DNA of 64,000 nt, taken from positions 124,001-188,000 of the forward strand of contig WGLY01000003.1 in the NCBI GenBank assembly GCA_016125335.1, in the 5' to 3' direction. Positions 1 through 8,482 of this stretch are shown one piece after another. The notes under the pieces are model-generated. The model saw only the letters and a list, made by a program, of their open reading frames with translations, was not told where the DNA came from and searched no databases. The position numbers and the translations under genes are program-made. How positions within the stretch are numbered: the stretch's first letter is position 1; every line of letters starts with the position of its first letter. The DNA comes from Frankiales bacterium. GTDB lineage: Bacteria; Actinomycetota; Actinomycetes; S36-B12; CAIYMF01.

Positions 1-2
1 AG

Positions 3-728
3 CTGCGCGACGCCGACCGCGCCGCCGTCGACACCGTCGAGGCCGCGCGGGCCTCCTGGGCGGAGGCGACCGCCCCCGTCACCGGGCACCTGCCGCCGTC
101 CCCCGGCACGGAGCCCGGCCCGGGGCCGACGACGCCGCCCTCGGCACCGGCTCCCGGCGGCTCGCCGTTCACGCCCGGTCCGCACCTGCGCCCGGTCGAC
201 GACCTCGGCACCGCCCGCCCCGCCGACGACCCCCGCGACACCCGGCCCTCCCTGCGCAAGGCAGGGCCGGACCTCGGGCCGCCCCCGGTCGACCGCCCGA
301 TCGTGCCCGGACCCGGCACCGGGAGCGCCGGCGACGACCGCCCCGGCCCGGCCGCACCGGTCCTGCGCGCCGGCTTCGCCCCCGGCCCGGACTCCCCCGG
401 CCCGGAATCCCCCGCCGGGGGGACGCCGGTCGTGCCCGTGCGTCCCGGGCAGCCGGGCAGCTGGGCGCCCCCGCCCCGCCCGCGCACCGGGATGTACGGC
501 CCCGACCCCGTACCGGCCGGTGGGGACGACGCCCCGGCCGACCCGGCCGCGAGCGAGCCCTCCCGGTCCGGCGCGCCCCGGCGCCGATTGCTCGTCGCGG
601 GGCTTACCGTCCTGACCGGAGGCGTCGAGGACCCTCCGCCGCCGGCCGGCCCGGGCGCCACCGGGGCCGACGGCGGCGAGCACGACGCCCGCCCGGGCGA
701 TCCCGACCCGGACGAGCACGACCGATGA
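3..728 (+). CDS. C-terminal part of a Pro/Gly/Asp-rich protein (partial)
   Basis: An open frame runs from the window edge to a TGA at 726-728, so the true start lies outside. The first 20 residues look like an amphipathic helix rich in Ala, Asp, Arg and Glu. The rest is low-complexity and dominated by Pro, Gly, Ala and Asp, with a short hydrophobic stretch (RRRLLVAGLTVL) about 45 residues before the end. The composition suggests a disordered linker or tail of a larger, possibly envelope-associated protein. I recognise no domain and assign no function. Another internal start is possible at ATG 303. Confidence 0.5.
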   Translation: MRDADRAAVDTVEAARASWAEATAPVTGHLPPSPGTEPGPGPTTPPSAPAPGGSPFTPGPHLRPVDDLGTARPADDPRDTRPSLRKAGPDLGPPPVDRPIVPGPGTGSAGDDRPGPAAPVLRAGFAPGPDSPGPESPAGGTPVVPVRPGQPGSWAPPPRPRTGMYGPDPVPAGGDDAPADPAASEPSRSGAPRRRLLVAGLTVLTGGVEDPPPPAGPGATGADGGEHDARPGDPDPDEHDR

Positions 729-798
729 CCCGAGCAGCGACGACTCGCAGCGAGCGGCGGGGGGACGGCGTCCGCCCCGCCCTGGACCCGGAGGACAC

Positions 799-1479
799 AT
801 GACCGCCCTGCGCCTGCTCCCCGAGTTCGAGGCCGCGCTGCGCGCGGTGCCGGGGATCCGCGAGGCGAGCGTGCGCACCAGCCCGGACGCCCTGCCGATC
901 GAGGTGCACGTCGTCTCGCGCGGCACCAAGCCGGCCAAGCAGGTGGTGCGCGACGTCCAGTCGGTCGCGATGGCTCAGTTCGACCTCGACATCGACCACC
1001 GCATCGTCAGCGTCGTCCAGATCCCCGACGAGCCCGCCGCCGCGGGGTCCGCGGAGGGCGAGGAGCAGGCGCAGCAGGAGGCCGCGGCCGAGGCCGACGA
1101 CCAGCAGCCCCGCCCTGCGCTCACCAGCATCACCGTGCGCAACTCCGACGGCGAGAGCCAGGTCGACGTCACGCTCGCCATCGCCGGCTCGGTGTTCTCC
1201 GGCCAGGCCGGCGGCCCGGCGTCGCCGCTGCACCGTCCGCGCATCGTCGCCACCGCCACCCTCGCCGCGCTGGGCGAGCTGCTCGGGATCCAGGCCCAGG
1301 TGGAGAGCTCGCAGGTGCTCGAGGTGGGCAACCGCGAGGTCGCGCTCACCACGCTCAGCCTGGTCATCCCGCGCCTCGGCGAGCAGACCCTGTGCGGGAG
1401 CGCCCTCGTGCGCGGCGACGAGGAGGACGCGGTCGCGCGCTCCGTGCTCGCCGCGGTGAACCGCCGCCTCGCAGGCTGA
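799..1479 (+). CDS. Conserved-looking two-domain protein of unknown function
   Basis: This is a 226-residue soluble protein with an ATG preceded by GGAGGA at about 789. An N-terminal domain (about 1-77, predicted alpha/beta, ending SVVQIPDEP) is joined by an Ala/Glu/Gln-rich linker (about 78-105) to a C-terminal domain (about 108-226) that opens with LTSITVRNSDGES and alternates strands and helices. I see no catalytic signature, signal peptide or membrane segment. It follows the proline-rich gene by 70 bases and may be co-transcribed with it. I do not recognise the family. Confidence 0.8.
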   Translation: MTALRLLPEFEAALRAVPGIREASVRTSPDALPIEVHVVSRGTKPAKQVVRDVQSVAMAQFDLDIDHRIVSVVQIPDEPAAAGSAEGEEQAQQEAAAEADDQQPRPALTSITVRNSDGESQVDVTLAIAGSVFSGQAGGPASPLHRPRIVATATLAALGELLGIQAQVESSQVLEVGNREVALTTLSLVIPRLGEQTLCGSALVRGDEEDAVARSVLAAVNRRLAG

Positions 1480-1597
1480 CCCCGGCGAGGGGCCGGCGGC
1501 GATTCGGCCCGCCCGGCCGCGTGTGGGAGACTGCTCGGCGGACGCGACCGTGCCGGCGGCCCGGTCCGCAGCACCCGTCAGCACCCGAGGAGTCCCC

Positions 1598-1672
1598 ATG
1601 AGCAAGCGCGCCCGCAAGCGCCGCAGCCGCAAGAAGAGCAACGCGAACGGCGGCAACCGTCCGAACGCCTGA
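1598..1672 (+). CDS. 50S ribosomal protein bL37 (24 residues)
   Basis: A 24-codon frame begins ATG after CGAGGAG (1586-1592) and ends TGA 1670-1672. The product starts MSKRARKRRSRKKSN and ends GGNRPNA, so it is almost entirely basic with an Asn/Gly/Pro tail. That matches the tiny actinobacterial large-subunit protein bL37, seen in mycobacterial ribosome structures, whose homologues have an RxRKxRSRRK core and end in KRPN-type residues. It is too short for default gene callers. A strong hairpin follows 13 bases after the stop. Assignment is from recalled family sequence. Confidence 0.85.
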   Translation: MSKRARKRRSRKKSNANGGNRPNA

Positions 1673-1685
1673 GACGCAGCACGCA

Positions 1686-1717
1686 CGAAGGCCCGCCCCC
1701 TCGGGGGCGGGCCTTCG
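1686..1717. terminator. Bidirectional terminator between bL37 and rsrA
   Basis: A perfect 15-base inverted repeat, CGAAGGCCCGCCCCC (1686-1700) and its complement (1703-1717), has only TC between the arms. It lies between two convergent genes, so it probably stops transcription from both sides. Confidence 0.85.
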
Positions 1718-1738
1718 GTGTGTCCGGGGGGCGGCGCG

Positions 1739-2020
1739 TCAGGCGTCCGGGGTCTCCGCCCGCAGCGACACGGTGACCGACCGGATCCGTGTCACCACAC
1801 GCTCGCGCACGGCGTCGGGCATCCGCTCGTCGCCGCAGCAGCGGTGCACCAGGAGCTTGACCTCCTGGTAGATGCCGAACTCCTGGAGGCACGGAGCGCA
1901 CTCGTCGAAGTGCTGGGCGATGTGCAGCGCGTCGTCGGCCGGGACCTCGCCGTCGAGGTAGGCCGACACCGCGTCGAGGACCTCGCTGCACGGCGTGTCG
2001 TGGTGGTTGCCGCAGCTCAT
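1739..2020 (-). CDS. rsrA: Zinc-binding redox anti-sigma factor RsrA
   Basis: This 93-residue protein carries the ZAS signature H-x3-C-x2-C as HFDECAPC, with additional cysteines near the N-terminus (MSCGN, TPCSEV) and a later CC pair. In the Streptomyces family these residues bind zinc in the reduced state. Disulfide stress oxidises them, releases zinc and frees the sigma factor SigR. The gene overlaps sigR by four bases (ATGA at 2017-2020), which implies coupled translation of the sigma/anti-sigma pair. It ends convergently with bL37 at the shared terminator. Confidence 0.93.
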   Translation of the reverse strand: MSCGNHHDTPCSEVLDAVSAYLDGEVPADDALHIAQHFDECAPCLQEFGIYQEVKLLVHRCCGDERMPDAVRERVVTRIRSVTVSLRAETPDA

Positions 2021-2664
2021 GACCCCTCCGCCTCCTCGGACGGCGCGGCGGGCAGCAGCCCGCGCTCGCGAGCGTAGTCCTCGAGCAGCTCGCGCAGCTG
2101 CCGCCGCCCGCGGTGCAGCCGCGACATCACCGTACCGATCGGAGTGCCCATGATCTCGGCGATCTCCTTGTACGCGAAGCCCTCGACGTCGGCGAGGTAG
2201 ACCGCGATGCGGAAGTCCTCGGGGATGGCCTGCAGGGCCTCCTTGACGTCGGAGTCGGGCAGGTGGTCGAGCGCCTCGGCCTCCGCCGAGCGCAGTCCCG
2301 AGGAGGTGTGCGCCTCCGCGCGCGCCATCTGCCAGTCCTCGACGTCGTCGGTGTTGGACTGCAGGGGCTCCCGCTGCTTCTTGCGGTAGCCGTTGATGAA
2401 CGTGTTGGTCAGGATCCGGTACAGCCAGGCCTTGAGGTTGGTGCCGTCCTGGTACTGGTGGAACGCGGCGAACGCCCGCACGAAGGTCTCCTGGAGGAGG
2501 TCCTCCGCGTCGGCCGGGTTGCGCGTCATGCGCAGGGCGCCGGCGTAGAGCTGGTCGAGGAAGGGCAGCGCGTCGCGCTCGAAGCGCGCAGCCCGCTGCT
2601 CCTCGGTCTCGACGGGGGTGTCCCCCGTGGGCTCGAGGTCGTCGGCGGTGGTGTCGGGGCTCAT
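2017..2664 (-). CDS. sigR: ECF sigma factor SigR (disulfide-stress), short form
   Basis: A group IV sigma factor of 215 residues from ATG 2664. Region 2 is clear ([36 protein letters not shown]), as is region 4 ([35 protein letters not shown]). In Streptomyces, SigR drives thioredoxin, mycothiol and proteostasis genes and is held inactive by RsrA, encoded next door here. The frame stays open upstream: a GTG at 2748 with a strong GGAAGGAG site would add 28 residues and match the known long form SigR'. A -10-like TACGCT lies 8 bases before the short ATG. The region before residue 40 is acidic and variable. Confidence 0.93.
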   Translation of the reverse strand: MSPDTTADDLEPTGDTPVETEEQRAARFERDALPFLDQLYAGALRMTRNPADAEDLLQETFVRAFAAFHQYQDGTNLKAWLYRILTNTFINGYRKKQREPLQSNTDDVEDWQMARAEAHTSSGLRSAEAEALDHLPDSDVKEALQAIPEDFRIAVYLADVEGFAYKEIAEIMGTPIGTVMSRLHRGRRQLRELLEDYARERGLLPAAPSEEAEGS

Positions 2665-2672
2665 CACGACGG

Positions 2673-2678
2673 AGCGTA
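2673..2678 (-). promoter_or_regulatory. Candidate housekeeping -10 box for short sigR
   Basis: On the minus strand TACGCT lies 8 bases before ATG 2664, the spacing of leaderless actinobacterial transcripts. No convincing -35 is visible. It would give the short SigR form. Confidence 0.45.
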
Positions 2679-2745
2679 GTGGGGCCCTCGACGCCCCCAC
2701 GTGCTCGGGCAGGTCGACGCCCGGCTCAGCGGTCACCAGGACGAG

Positions 2746-2763
2746 CACCGAGGGGCTCCTTCC
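2746..2763 (-). promoter_or_regulatory. Ribosome-binding site and GTG of a long SigR' isoform
   Basis: Minus-strand GGAAGGAG (2763-2756), seven bases and then an in-frame GTG (2748-2746) form a textbook initiation site. It would add 28 residues in front of the short SigR. It lies downstream of the candidate sigma-R promoter, so stress-induced transcripts would carry it. Confidence 0.6.
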
Positions 2764-2791
2764 GAGGGGCGGACGGGACGACGTGAGCATG

Positions 2792-2818
2792 AACACGGCC
2801 CCGCGCCGGGTTCATTCC
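2792..2818 (-). promoter_or_regulatory. Candidate sigma-R autoregulatory promoter
   Basis: Minus strand GGAAT (2818-2814), 19 bases, then GTT (2794-2792). The published sigma-R/SigH-type consensus is GGAAY with about 18 bases to GTT, so the spacing here is one base longer. The -35 overlaps the stop codon of the upstream hydrolase gene. Expected transcription start is near 2785. Confidence 0.6.
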
Positions 2819-3567
2819 CCGGCGTCGCCGGTGTCCGGTGCCGGCTCCCCGCGCGCCGCGGCCACCGCGCGCAGACCGGCCGAGACGACCACGGGCAGCG
2901 GGTCCGGCCCGCCGCGCGCGACGCCCATCCCGTGGTCGGCCCCGGGGACAGGGACGACGTCGAGGCCGGCCGGGTCCACCAGCGCGGCGAGGTCGGCCGG
3001 GGTCCCGAAGGTGTCGCGCTCCCCCTGGGCCACCACGACCGGGATCCCCGCGCCGACCGGGAGCGCGAGCTCGTCCCGGCGCGTGGCCAGGGCCGCGGTC
3101 CGGGCCTCGTCGCTGCGGCGGGCACCCGGGGGCAGCAGCGGGAACGCGAGCAGCAGCACGGCGGCGGCACCCGTCTCGGCGGCCGTGCGCGCCGCGACCC
3201 GTGCCCCGGCGCTGCGCCCGCCCACCACCACCGGGGTGCGTCGCGTGGCCCGCGTGATGGCGCGCAGCGGCGGCTCGGCCAGTGCGGCCAGCACGGCGCG
3301 CCACGCGGTGTCGAGCGTGGGCGGCGGCGACGCCACCCGGCGCCCGGCGAGCACCCAGGGCTGGTCCACGAGCACCACGCCGGCGCCGGCGCGGGGCAGG
3401 GCCTCGGCGAGCGCCAGCAGGTCGGCCGTGTCGCTGCCCCGGCCGGCCCCGTGGCCGAGCACCACGAGGGCCCGCGGCGAGGCCACCGCGCTCACGTGCA
3501 GCCGGGCCGGCCCGACAGGGGTCTCGACCGTGACCACGTCGTGGTGCACCGCCCGCCGGGCGGCCAT
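2812..3567 (-). CDS. Small alpha/beta-fold hydrolase
   Basis: This 251-residue protein has the alpha/beta hydrolase order: a glycine-rich oxyanion strand (VVLGHGAGRGSDTADL), the nucleophile elbow GGRSAGARVA (Ser in GxSxG), an aspartate-bearing strand near VVAQGERDTFGTP and a terminal histidine in VPGADHGM. It resembles the KANL3/dienelactone-like family often annotated simply as alpha/beta hydrolase. The substrate is unknown. Its ATG shares one base with the TGA of the SRAP gene upstream (TGATG at 3565-3569), so the two are probably translated together. Its 3' end overlaps the candidate sigR promoter. Confidence 0.85.
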   Translation of the reverse strand: MAARRAVHHDVVTVETPVGPARLHVSAVASPRALVVLGHGAGRGSDTADLLALAEALPRAGAGVVLVDQPWVLAGRRVASPPPTLDTAWRAVLAALAEPPLRAITRATRRTPVVVGGRSAGARVAARTAAETGAAAVLLLAFPLLPPGARRSDEARTAALATRRDELALPVGAGIPVVVAQGERDTFGTPADLAALVDPAGLDVVPVPGADHGMGVARGGPDPLPVVVSAGLRAVAAARGEPAPDTGDAGE

Positions 3568-4337
3568 CAGAACAGCGCCTCGTCGGCGCCCTCGGCGGGC
3601 AGCGGCTCGAGCAGGCCCGGCCCGTTGTTGCGCACGTTGTTGACGTCGGTGGACACCGGGTAGGCGTCGAGCCGGCCGGGCGCCGCCGGCACGAGCAGCG
3701 CGGTGAGGTCGGTCGTGGACCCGTCCAGCGCCGGGTCGAGCCACTCGGCCCACCGCTCGCGCTCCACGGTGAGCGGCATCCGGTCGTGGATCATGCCGAC
3801 GGCGTCCTCGGCCGTGGTGGTGAGCACCGTGGTGGTCATGAGCCAGGCCAGCGGGTCGCCGTCCTCGCGCGAGGGGTCGCGCCACAGCTCGTAGAGCCCG
3901 GCCATCGCGAGCACGCCGCCGTCGGCGGGGTGGATGAAGAACGGCTGCTTGAGCGGCTTGCCGCCGCGCCCCCGGGGGCCGTCCTGCGGGGTGTACCACT
4001 CGTAGTAGCCGTCCGCCGGCAGCAGGCACCGGCGGCGGGCGAAGGCCTTGCGGAAGGCCGGCTTCTCGGCCACGGTCTCCATCCGCGCGTTGATCAGCCG
4101 GCTGCCGATGGAGCGGTCCTTGGCCCACGAGGGCACCAGGCCCCAAGTGACCACGGCCAGCTCGCGGCGCACCGCGCCCTCCGGCTCGCCGCGGGGCCGC
4201 CGGTCGAGCACGGCGTAGACCTTCTTGGTGGGCGCCACGTTGTAGTCCGGCTCGAGGACCTCCTCGGGCCGGGCGACCACCTCGAACTCCTCGACGAGGT
4301 CGTCAGGGTCGCGGCTCGCGGCGTACCTCCCGCACAT
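3567..4337 (-). CDS. SOS response-associated peptidase family protein (YedK/HMCES, SRAP)
   Basis: SRAP-family proteins shield abasic sites in single-stranded DNA by a covalent thiazolidine link to Cys2. This 256-residue protein starts MCGRY, so after Met removal Cys is first. The family landmarks follow in order: NARMET, YYEWYTP (the glutamate) and MIHDRMPL (the histidine). A longer reading from 4394 would bury Cys2 and is rejected. CAGGAT lies seven bases before the ATG, so the mRNA may be leaderless. It is coupled to the downstream hydrolase. I found no LexA box upstream. Confidence 0.95.
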   Translation of the reverse strand: MCGRYAASRDPDDLVEEFEVVARPEEVLEPDYNVAPTKKVYAVLDRRPRGEPEGAVRRELAVVTWGLVPSWAKDRSIGSRLINARMETVAEKPAFRKAFARRRCLLPADGYYEWYTPQDGPRGRGGKPLKQPFFIHPADGGVLAMAGLYELWRDPSREDGDPLAWLMTTTVLTTTAEDAVGMIHDRMPLTVERERWAEWLDPALDGSTTDLTALLVPAAPGRLDAYPVSTDVNNVRNNGPGLLEPLPAEGADEALF

Positions 4338-4344
4338 GGCCACG

Positions 4345-4350
4345 ATCCTG
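4345..4350 (-). promoter_or_regulatory. -10 box (CAGGAT) of the SRAP gene
   Basis: Minus-strand CAGGAT ends seven bases before ATG 4337, consistent with a leaderless transcript. Confidence 0.45.
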
Positions 4351-4422
4351 CCGCACCGGGCCGACGCCGTCCCGCGCGCCGCCGGTGGCGGCAAGCCGCG
4401 GGACCCGGCGGCCGCGCTCCAC

Positions 4423-4428
4423 TAGGCT
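4423..4428 (+). promoter_or_regulatory. -10 box (TAGGCT) of aroA
   Basis: TAGGCT matches TANNNT and ends six bases before GTG 4435, so transcription should begin at or next to the start codon. Confidence 0.55.
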
Positions 4429-4434
4429 GCGCCC

Positions 4435-5748
4435 GTGCCGCCGGACCACCATCCCTGGCCGGCACCTGTCGCGACCCGGCCCGTCGAGGCCGTCGTGACG
4501 GTGCCGGGCTCCAAGTCGCTGACCAACCGCGCGCTGCTCCTCGCGGCGCTCGCCGACGGCCCGTCGACCGTCCGCGGCGCCCTGCGCGCGCGCGACACCC
4601 GCCTCATGGCCGGCGCGGTCGCCGCGCTCGGCGCGGAGGTGACGGGCATGGACCCGGGGTCCGACGGCGACGTCACGGTGGTCCCCGGCCCCGTCGCGGG
4701 CGGCGTCCACGTCGACTGCGGCCTCGCCGGCACCGTGATGCGGTTCGTGCCGCCCATGGCCGCGCTCGCGGACGGCGACGTGCGCTTCGACGGCGACCCG
4801 CGCGCCCGCGTGCGGCCCATGGGCGCGGTGGTCGAGGCGCTCGCCGCCCTCGGCGTCGAGGTCGACGACGACGGCCGGCGCACGCTGCCGTTCACGGTCA
4901 AGGGCACCGGCGCGGTGCGCGGCGGCGAGGTGGTGCTCGACGCCTCGGCCAGCAGCCAGTTCGTCAGCGGGCTCCTGCTGTCCGGCGCCCGCTACGACGA
5001 GGGCGTGGCGGTGCGCCACCGCGGGGGCGCGCTGCCCTCGATGCCGCACGTCGACATGAGCGTCGCGCTGCTGCGCGAGCACGGCGTCGTCGTCGACGTC
5101 GAGGCCCACGACCCCACCGACGCCGCCTGGCGCGTGCACCCGGGCCCGCTGCGCGCGGTCGACCGCGTGGTGGAGCCTGACCTGTCCAACGCTGCGCCGT
5201 TCCTCGCGGCCGCGGTCGTCACCGGCGGTTGCGTCACGGTCCCGGGCTGGCCCACCCGCACCACGCAGGCCGGCGACGCGCTGCGCTCGCTGCTCGTGCA
5301 GATGGGCGCCGACGTCGTGCTCGACGAGTCGGGTCTCACCGTGCGCGGCGGCCCGGAGGTGCTCGGCCTCGACGCGGACCTGCGCGACGTCGGCGAGCTC
5401 ACCCCGGTGCTCGCGGCGGTGTGCGCGCTGGCCTCGACCCCGTCGCACCTGCGCGGCATCGGGCACCTGCGCGGCCACGAGACCGACCGCCTCGCGGCGC
5501 TCGCGGCCGAGATCACCCGGCTCGGCGGCTCGGTCGAGGAGCTGCCCGACGGCCTGGAGATCCGGCCGCGCGCGTTGCACGGCGGCGTGGTCGAGACCTA
5601 CGACGACCACCGCATGGCCACGGCGGCCGCGGTGCTCGGGCTCGTCGTCCCCGGCGTCGAGGTGCTCGACGTCGCCACGACGAGCAAGACCCTGCCCCGC
5701 TTCGTGGACATGTGGGCGGACATGGTGCAGGGCAGCCGCGCCGCGTGA
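4435..5748 (+). CDS. aroA: 3-phosphoshikimate 1-carboxyvinyltransferase (EPSP synthase)
   Basis: AroA joins phosphoenolpyruvate to shikimate-3-phosphate in aromatic amino acid biosynthesis. The 437-residue length is normal. Landmarks include the substrate-binding [17 protein letters not shown] near the N-terminus, [12 protein letters not shown] (the NAGT.MR region), [13 protein letters not shown], and the C-terminal [14 protein letters not shown]. The GTG start follows a TAGGCT -10 box by six bases. The stop overlaps the GTG of rsgA (GTGA, 5745-5748), so the two form an operon. The aroA-rsgA-hisN neighbourhood close to sigR is a gene order I recall from other actinobacteria. Confidence 0.97.
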   Translation: MPPDHHPWPAPVATRPVEAVVTVPGSKSLTNRALLLAALADGPSTVRGALRARDTRLMAGAVAALGAEVTGMDPGSDGDVTVVPGPVAGGVHVDCGLAGTVMRFVPPMAALADGDVRFDGDPRARVRPMGAVVEALAALGVEVDDDGRRTLPFTVKGTGAVRGGEVVLDASASSQFVSGLLLSGARYDEGVAVRHRGGALPSMPHVDMSVALLREHGVVVDVEAHDPTDAAWRVHPGPLRAVDRVVEPDLSNAAPFLAAAVVTGGCVTVPGWPTRTTQAGDALRSLLVQMGADVVLDESGLTVRGGPEVLGLDADLRDVGELTPVLAAVCALASTPSHLRGIGHLRGHETDRLAALAAEITRLGGSVEELPDGLEIRPRALHGGVVETYDDHRMATAAAVLGLVVPGVEVLDVATTSKTLPRFVDMWADMVQGSRAA

Positions 5749-6791
5749 GCAGGCGCCGCGACCTCGACGAGGACGACGTCCGGGTGCGTCCCGGTCGCGG
5801 CAAGTCGCGACCGCGCAGCAAGGAGCGGCCCAGCCACGACGACGCCGGCGCCGGGTTCGTGGTCGCGGTCGACCGCGGCCGGTTCACGGTGGTGCTCGGC
5901 TCGCCGGACGACCCCGGCACGGAGGTGTTCGCCGTCAAGGCGCGCGAGCTCGGCCGCAAGGGCGTCGTCGTGGGCGACCGCGTCGCGCTCGTCGGCGACC
6001 TCACCGGGACGCCGGACACCCTCGCCCGGGTCGTGCGCGTGGAGCCGCGCGCCACGTCGCTGCGGCGCAGCGCGGACGACGACGACCCGGTCGAGCGGGT
6101 GGTGGTCGCCAACGCCGACCAGCTCGTGCTCGTGACGGCGCTCGCGGACCCCGAGCCGCGCCCCCGCATGATCGACCGCGTGCTCGTCGCCGCCTACGAC
6201 GCCGGGCTCGAGCCGCTGCTCGTGCTCACCAAGAGCGACCTGCGCCCGCCGGACGACCTGCTGGCCTCCTACTCCGCCCTCGACGTGCCGTTCGTGGTGA
6301 CCGGGCGGGAGGAGCACGGCCCGCTCGCCCTCGCCGGCCTCGCCGGCCGGCTGCGCGGGCACGTCTCCGTGCTCGTCGGGCACTCCGGCGTCGGCAAGTC
6401 CACCCTCGTCAACGCCCTCGTCCCGGACGCCGACCGCAGCGTGGGGCACGTCAACGACGTCACCGGCCGCGGCCGGCACACGTCCACCTCCGCGGTCGCG
6501 CTCGCCCTCCCCGGCGGCGGCTGGGTGGTGGACACCCCCGGCGTGCGCTCGTTCGGGCTCGCGCACGTGGACCCGGAGCGCGTCATCCACGCCTTCCCCG
6601 ACCTCGAGGCGGGCACCGCCGAGTGCCCGCGCGGCTGCACGCACGACGAGCCCGAGTGCGCGCTCGACGCCTGGGTCGCCGAGGGCCACGCCGGCCCGGG
6701 CGGCGCCGACCGGCTGGAGTCCCTGCGCCGGCTGCTGCGCAGCCGCGCAGGGGCGGACGATCCCGTGCCGCCCGACGACGACGGGGCCTGA
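5745..6791 (+). CDS. rsgA: Ribosome small subunit-dependent GTPase A
   Basis: RsgA is a circularly permuted GTPase that helps mature the 30S subunit. The 348-residue protein has an N-terminal OB-fold region after a basic tail, then the motifs in permuted order: G4 as LTKSDL, G1 as [12 protein letters not shown], a threonine-rich G2 region (GRGRHTSTS) and G3 as [11 protein letters not shown]-terminal zinc-binding Cys/His cluster ([12 protein letters not shown]) follows. The GTG start overlaps the aroA stop by four bases. Confidence 0.95.
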   Translation: MSRRRDLDEDDVRVRPGRGKSRPRSKERPSHDDAGAGFVVAVDRGRFTVVLGSPDDPGTEVFAVKARELGRKGVVVGDRVALVGDLTGTPDTLARVVRVEPRATSLRRSADDDDPVERVVVANADQLVLVTALADPEPRPRMIDRVLVAAYDAGLEPLLVLTKSDLRPPDDLLASYSALDVPFVVTGREEHGPLALAGLAGRLRGHVSVLVGHSGVGKSTLVNALVPDADRSVGHVNDVTGRGRHTSTSAVALALPGGGWVVDTPGVRSFGLAHVDPERVIHAFPDLEAGTAECPRGCTHDEPECALDAWVAEGHAGPGGADRLESLRRLLRSRAGADDPVPPDDDGA

Positions 6792-6814
6792 GCCGCACCG
6801 GCTCCGGGGTGCGG

Positions 6815-6820
6815 CAGGAT
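6815..6820 (+). promoter_or_regulatory. -10 box (CAGGAT) of the GNAT gene
   Basis: CAGGAT ends six bases before GTG 6827; probable leaderless start. Confidence 0.45.
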
Positions 6821-6826
6821 CGGCCC

Positions 6827-7342
6827 GTGCCCGACACCGTCTCGCTGCTCGCCGACCCCGGTGAGGAGGACGTCGCCGCGCTCGCGGCCCTGCTCGTCGA
6901 CGTCGTCGAGGGCGGGGCCAGCGTCGGCTTCCTCCTGCCGCTCCCGCACGCGGAGGCCGCGGCCTGGTGGCGCGAGACCCTGGCCGACCCGCTCACCCGC
7001 ACCTGGGTGGCGCGCGACGACGACGGCGCGCTGGTGGGCACGGTGCGGCTCACGCTGGCGTGGAAGCCCAACTCGCGCCACCGCGGCGAGGTCTCCAAGC
7101 TCATGGTGGCCCGGCACGCGCGCCGGCGCGGTCTCGCCGGCCGCCTCATGGACGTCGCCGAGCGCACCGCCTGGGACGAGGGGCTGCGCCTGCTGCTGCT
7201 GGACACCGAGACCGACAGCCCGGCGCAGCCGTTCTACGCGGCCCGCGGGTGGCGCGTGGTCGGCGTCATCGAGGACTACGCCGCCACGCCGTACGGCGAC
7301 CCGGCGGCCACCACCGTCATGGAGCTGCGCCGCCCCTCGTGA
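6827..7342 (+). CDS. GNAT family N-acetyltransferase
   Basis: This 171-residue acetyltransferase has a typical GNAT core. A strand (GALVGTVRLTLAWKPN) leads into the acetyl-CoA pyrophosphate loop VARHARRRGLAGRLMDVAE (R/Q-x-x-G-x-G/A), followed by LLLLDTETDSPAQPFYAARGW, the motif B region with the usual FY-ARGW end. The substrate cannot be read from sequence. The GTG start is supported by CAGGAT six bases upstream. It follows rsgA by 35 bases but probably has its own promoter. Confidence 0.9.
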   Translation: MPDTVSLLADPGEEDVAALAALLVDVVEGGASVGFLLPLPHAEAAAWWRETLADPLTRTWVARDDDGALVGTVRLTLAWKPNSRHRGEVSKLMVARHARRRGLAGRLMDVAERTAWDEGLRLLLLDTETDSPAQPFYAARGWRVVGVIEDYAATPYGDPAATTVMELRRPS

Positions 7343-7357
7343 GAGCGCGCCGCCGGC

Positions 7358-7915
7358 TCAGCGCCCGAGCGTGTAGCGGGAGCGGACGACGCCGCCGGCG
7401 AACCGGTGCACGTCGACGAGCACGAGGGACGTCGCGAGGCCGGAAGGCAGCCACGACGTGCCGCCGCCCACTACATGCGGCACGGCGTACAGGCACAGGT
7501 CGTCGACGATGCCGGCGCGCAGCGCTGCGCCCGCCAGCCCGGGCCCGCCGACGCTCACGTCGCGCTCGCTGCGGTCCACCATGGCGCGCACCGCGGCGGC
7601 GTCGAACGACCGGGCCAGCGAGGTGCGCGGCCCGTCGACGGCGTCGAGCGTCGTCGAGTGCACCACCTTGTCCGCGTCACGCCAGACGTTCGCGTAGTCG
7701 TGCATCACCGCGGGCGCGTCGGGCGGCAGCGGATCGTCCCAGAACCGGAGCACCTCGTACATGCGGCGACCCAGCAGCAGCGTGCCGATCCCGCGCTGCT
7801 CGTCGTTGACCGCCGCGTGCACCTCCTCGTCCGGGGCGGCCCAGGCGAAGGAGCCCTCGGCGTCGACGACGTAGCCGTCGAGCGAGGCGATGACGCTGTA
7901 GCGCAGGCGGGCCAC
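7358..7915 (-). CDS. RibD C-terminal/dihydrofolate reductase-like protein
   Basis: This 185-residue stand-alone RibD-C (YyaP/DHFR-like) domain has ASLDGYVVD near the N-terminus, LLGRRMYEVLRFW, SVGGPGLAGAALRAGIVDDL and HVVGGGTSW, all diagnostic of the family. Members are presumed NAD(P)H-dependent reductases, but most have no known substrate. It starts at GTG 7915, one base after the stop of the DUF2231 gene, which suggests one transcript. Confidence 0.88.
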   Translation of the reverse strand: MARLRYSVIASLDGYVVDAEGSFAWAAPDEEVHAAVNDEQRGIGTLLLGRRMYEVLRFWDDPLPPDAPAVMHDYANVWRDADKVVHSTTLDAVDGPRTSLARSFDAAAVRAMVDRSERDVSVGGPGLAGAALRAGIVDDLCLYAVPHVVGGGTSWLPSGLATSLVLVDVHRFAGGVVRSRYTLGR

Positions 7916-7916
7916 G

Positions 7917-8393
7917 TCAGGGCACCGGGAAGGTGCCGGGCTGCGTGTGCTGCACGATCGGGCCCCACACCGCCGTCGCGCCCGTGTGCCCGGCCGCCAC
8001 GACCCAGCCGAACGCCACGACCGCCAGCACCACGGTCGCGACCGCGACGAGCTTCGTGCGGGTGCTCCTCGGCTCCCCCTCGCTGCGGTCCCACCACCAG
8101 AGCAGGGCCGCGGCGAGGAACAGCAGGCCGGCGAAGACCGGGGTCCAGCGCGCGATCATCGCGTGGGTCTGCGGGTAGCCCACCCGCGAGGCGAGCCGCT
8201 CGCCGCTCTCCTTCGCCACGAACGCGGCACCGGTGGAGACGAGCGCGCACAGCACCACGAGCCAGCCGTAGCGGCGGTCCCACGCGGCGCGGTAGGCCAC
8301 CAGGACCGCGCCGAGGCACGCCAGCGGGAGCAGCACGATGACCGCGTGCACCACCAGCGCGTGCAGCGGGAGCCCGGCGATCGTGTCGAACAT
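7917..8393 (-). CDS. DUF2231 membrane protein
   Basis: This 158-residue protein has four predicted membrane helices: residues about 8-30, 42-60, 82-102 and 115-137. It begins with the DUF2231 hallmark FDTIAGLPLHALVVHAVIVLLPL, including the conserved histidines. The family has no established function; some members lie near metal or electron-transfer genes. AGAGGA lies six bases before the ATG. It is the first gene of a two-gene unit with the RibD-C protein. Confidence 0.88.
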   Translation of the reverse strand: MFDTIAGLPLHALVVHAVIVLLPLACLGAVLVAYRAAWDRRYGWLVVLCALVSTGAAFVAKESGERLASRVGYPQTHAMIARWTPVFAGLLFLAAALLWWWDRSEGEPRSTRTKLVAVATVVLAVVAFGWVVAAGHTGATAVWGPIVQHTQPGTFPVP

Positions 8394-8469
8394 CGGCGTC
8401 CTCTCGGATCGGGGTGTCCTGGGGCGACCGTACGTGGTGGCGGCCCCTCACCGGCAGATCCCGGGCCGG

Positions 8470-8475
8470 TAGGTT
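8470..8475 (+). promoter_or_regulatory. -10 box (TAGGTT) of hisN
   Basis: TAGGTT ends seven bases before GTG 8483; probable leaderless start. Confidence 0.5.
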
Positions 8476-8482
8476 CGCGCGC

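Noticed and set aside
604-1686. Long minus-strand open frame opposite bL37 and the 226-residue gene
   Set aside because: Arg/Ala/Gly-rich translation typical of high-GC antisense frames, no start signal, and it runs through the perfect terminator at 1686-1717.
4338-4434. LexA box for the SRAP gene
   Set aside because: Despite the family name, no CGAAC-N4-GTTCG-like sequence is present in the gap.
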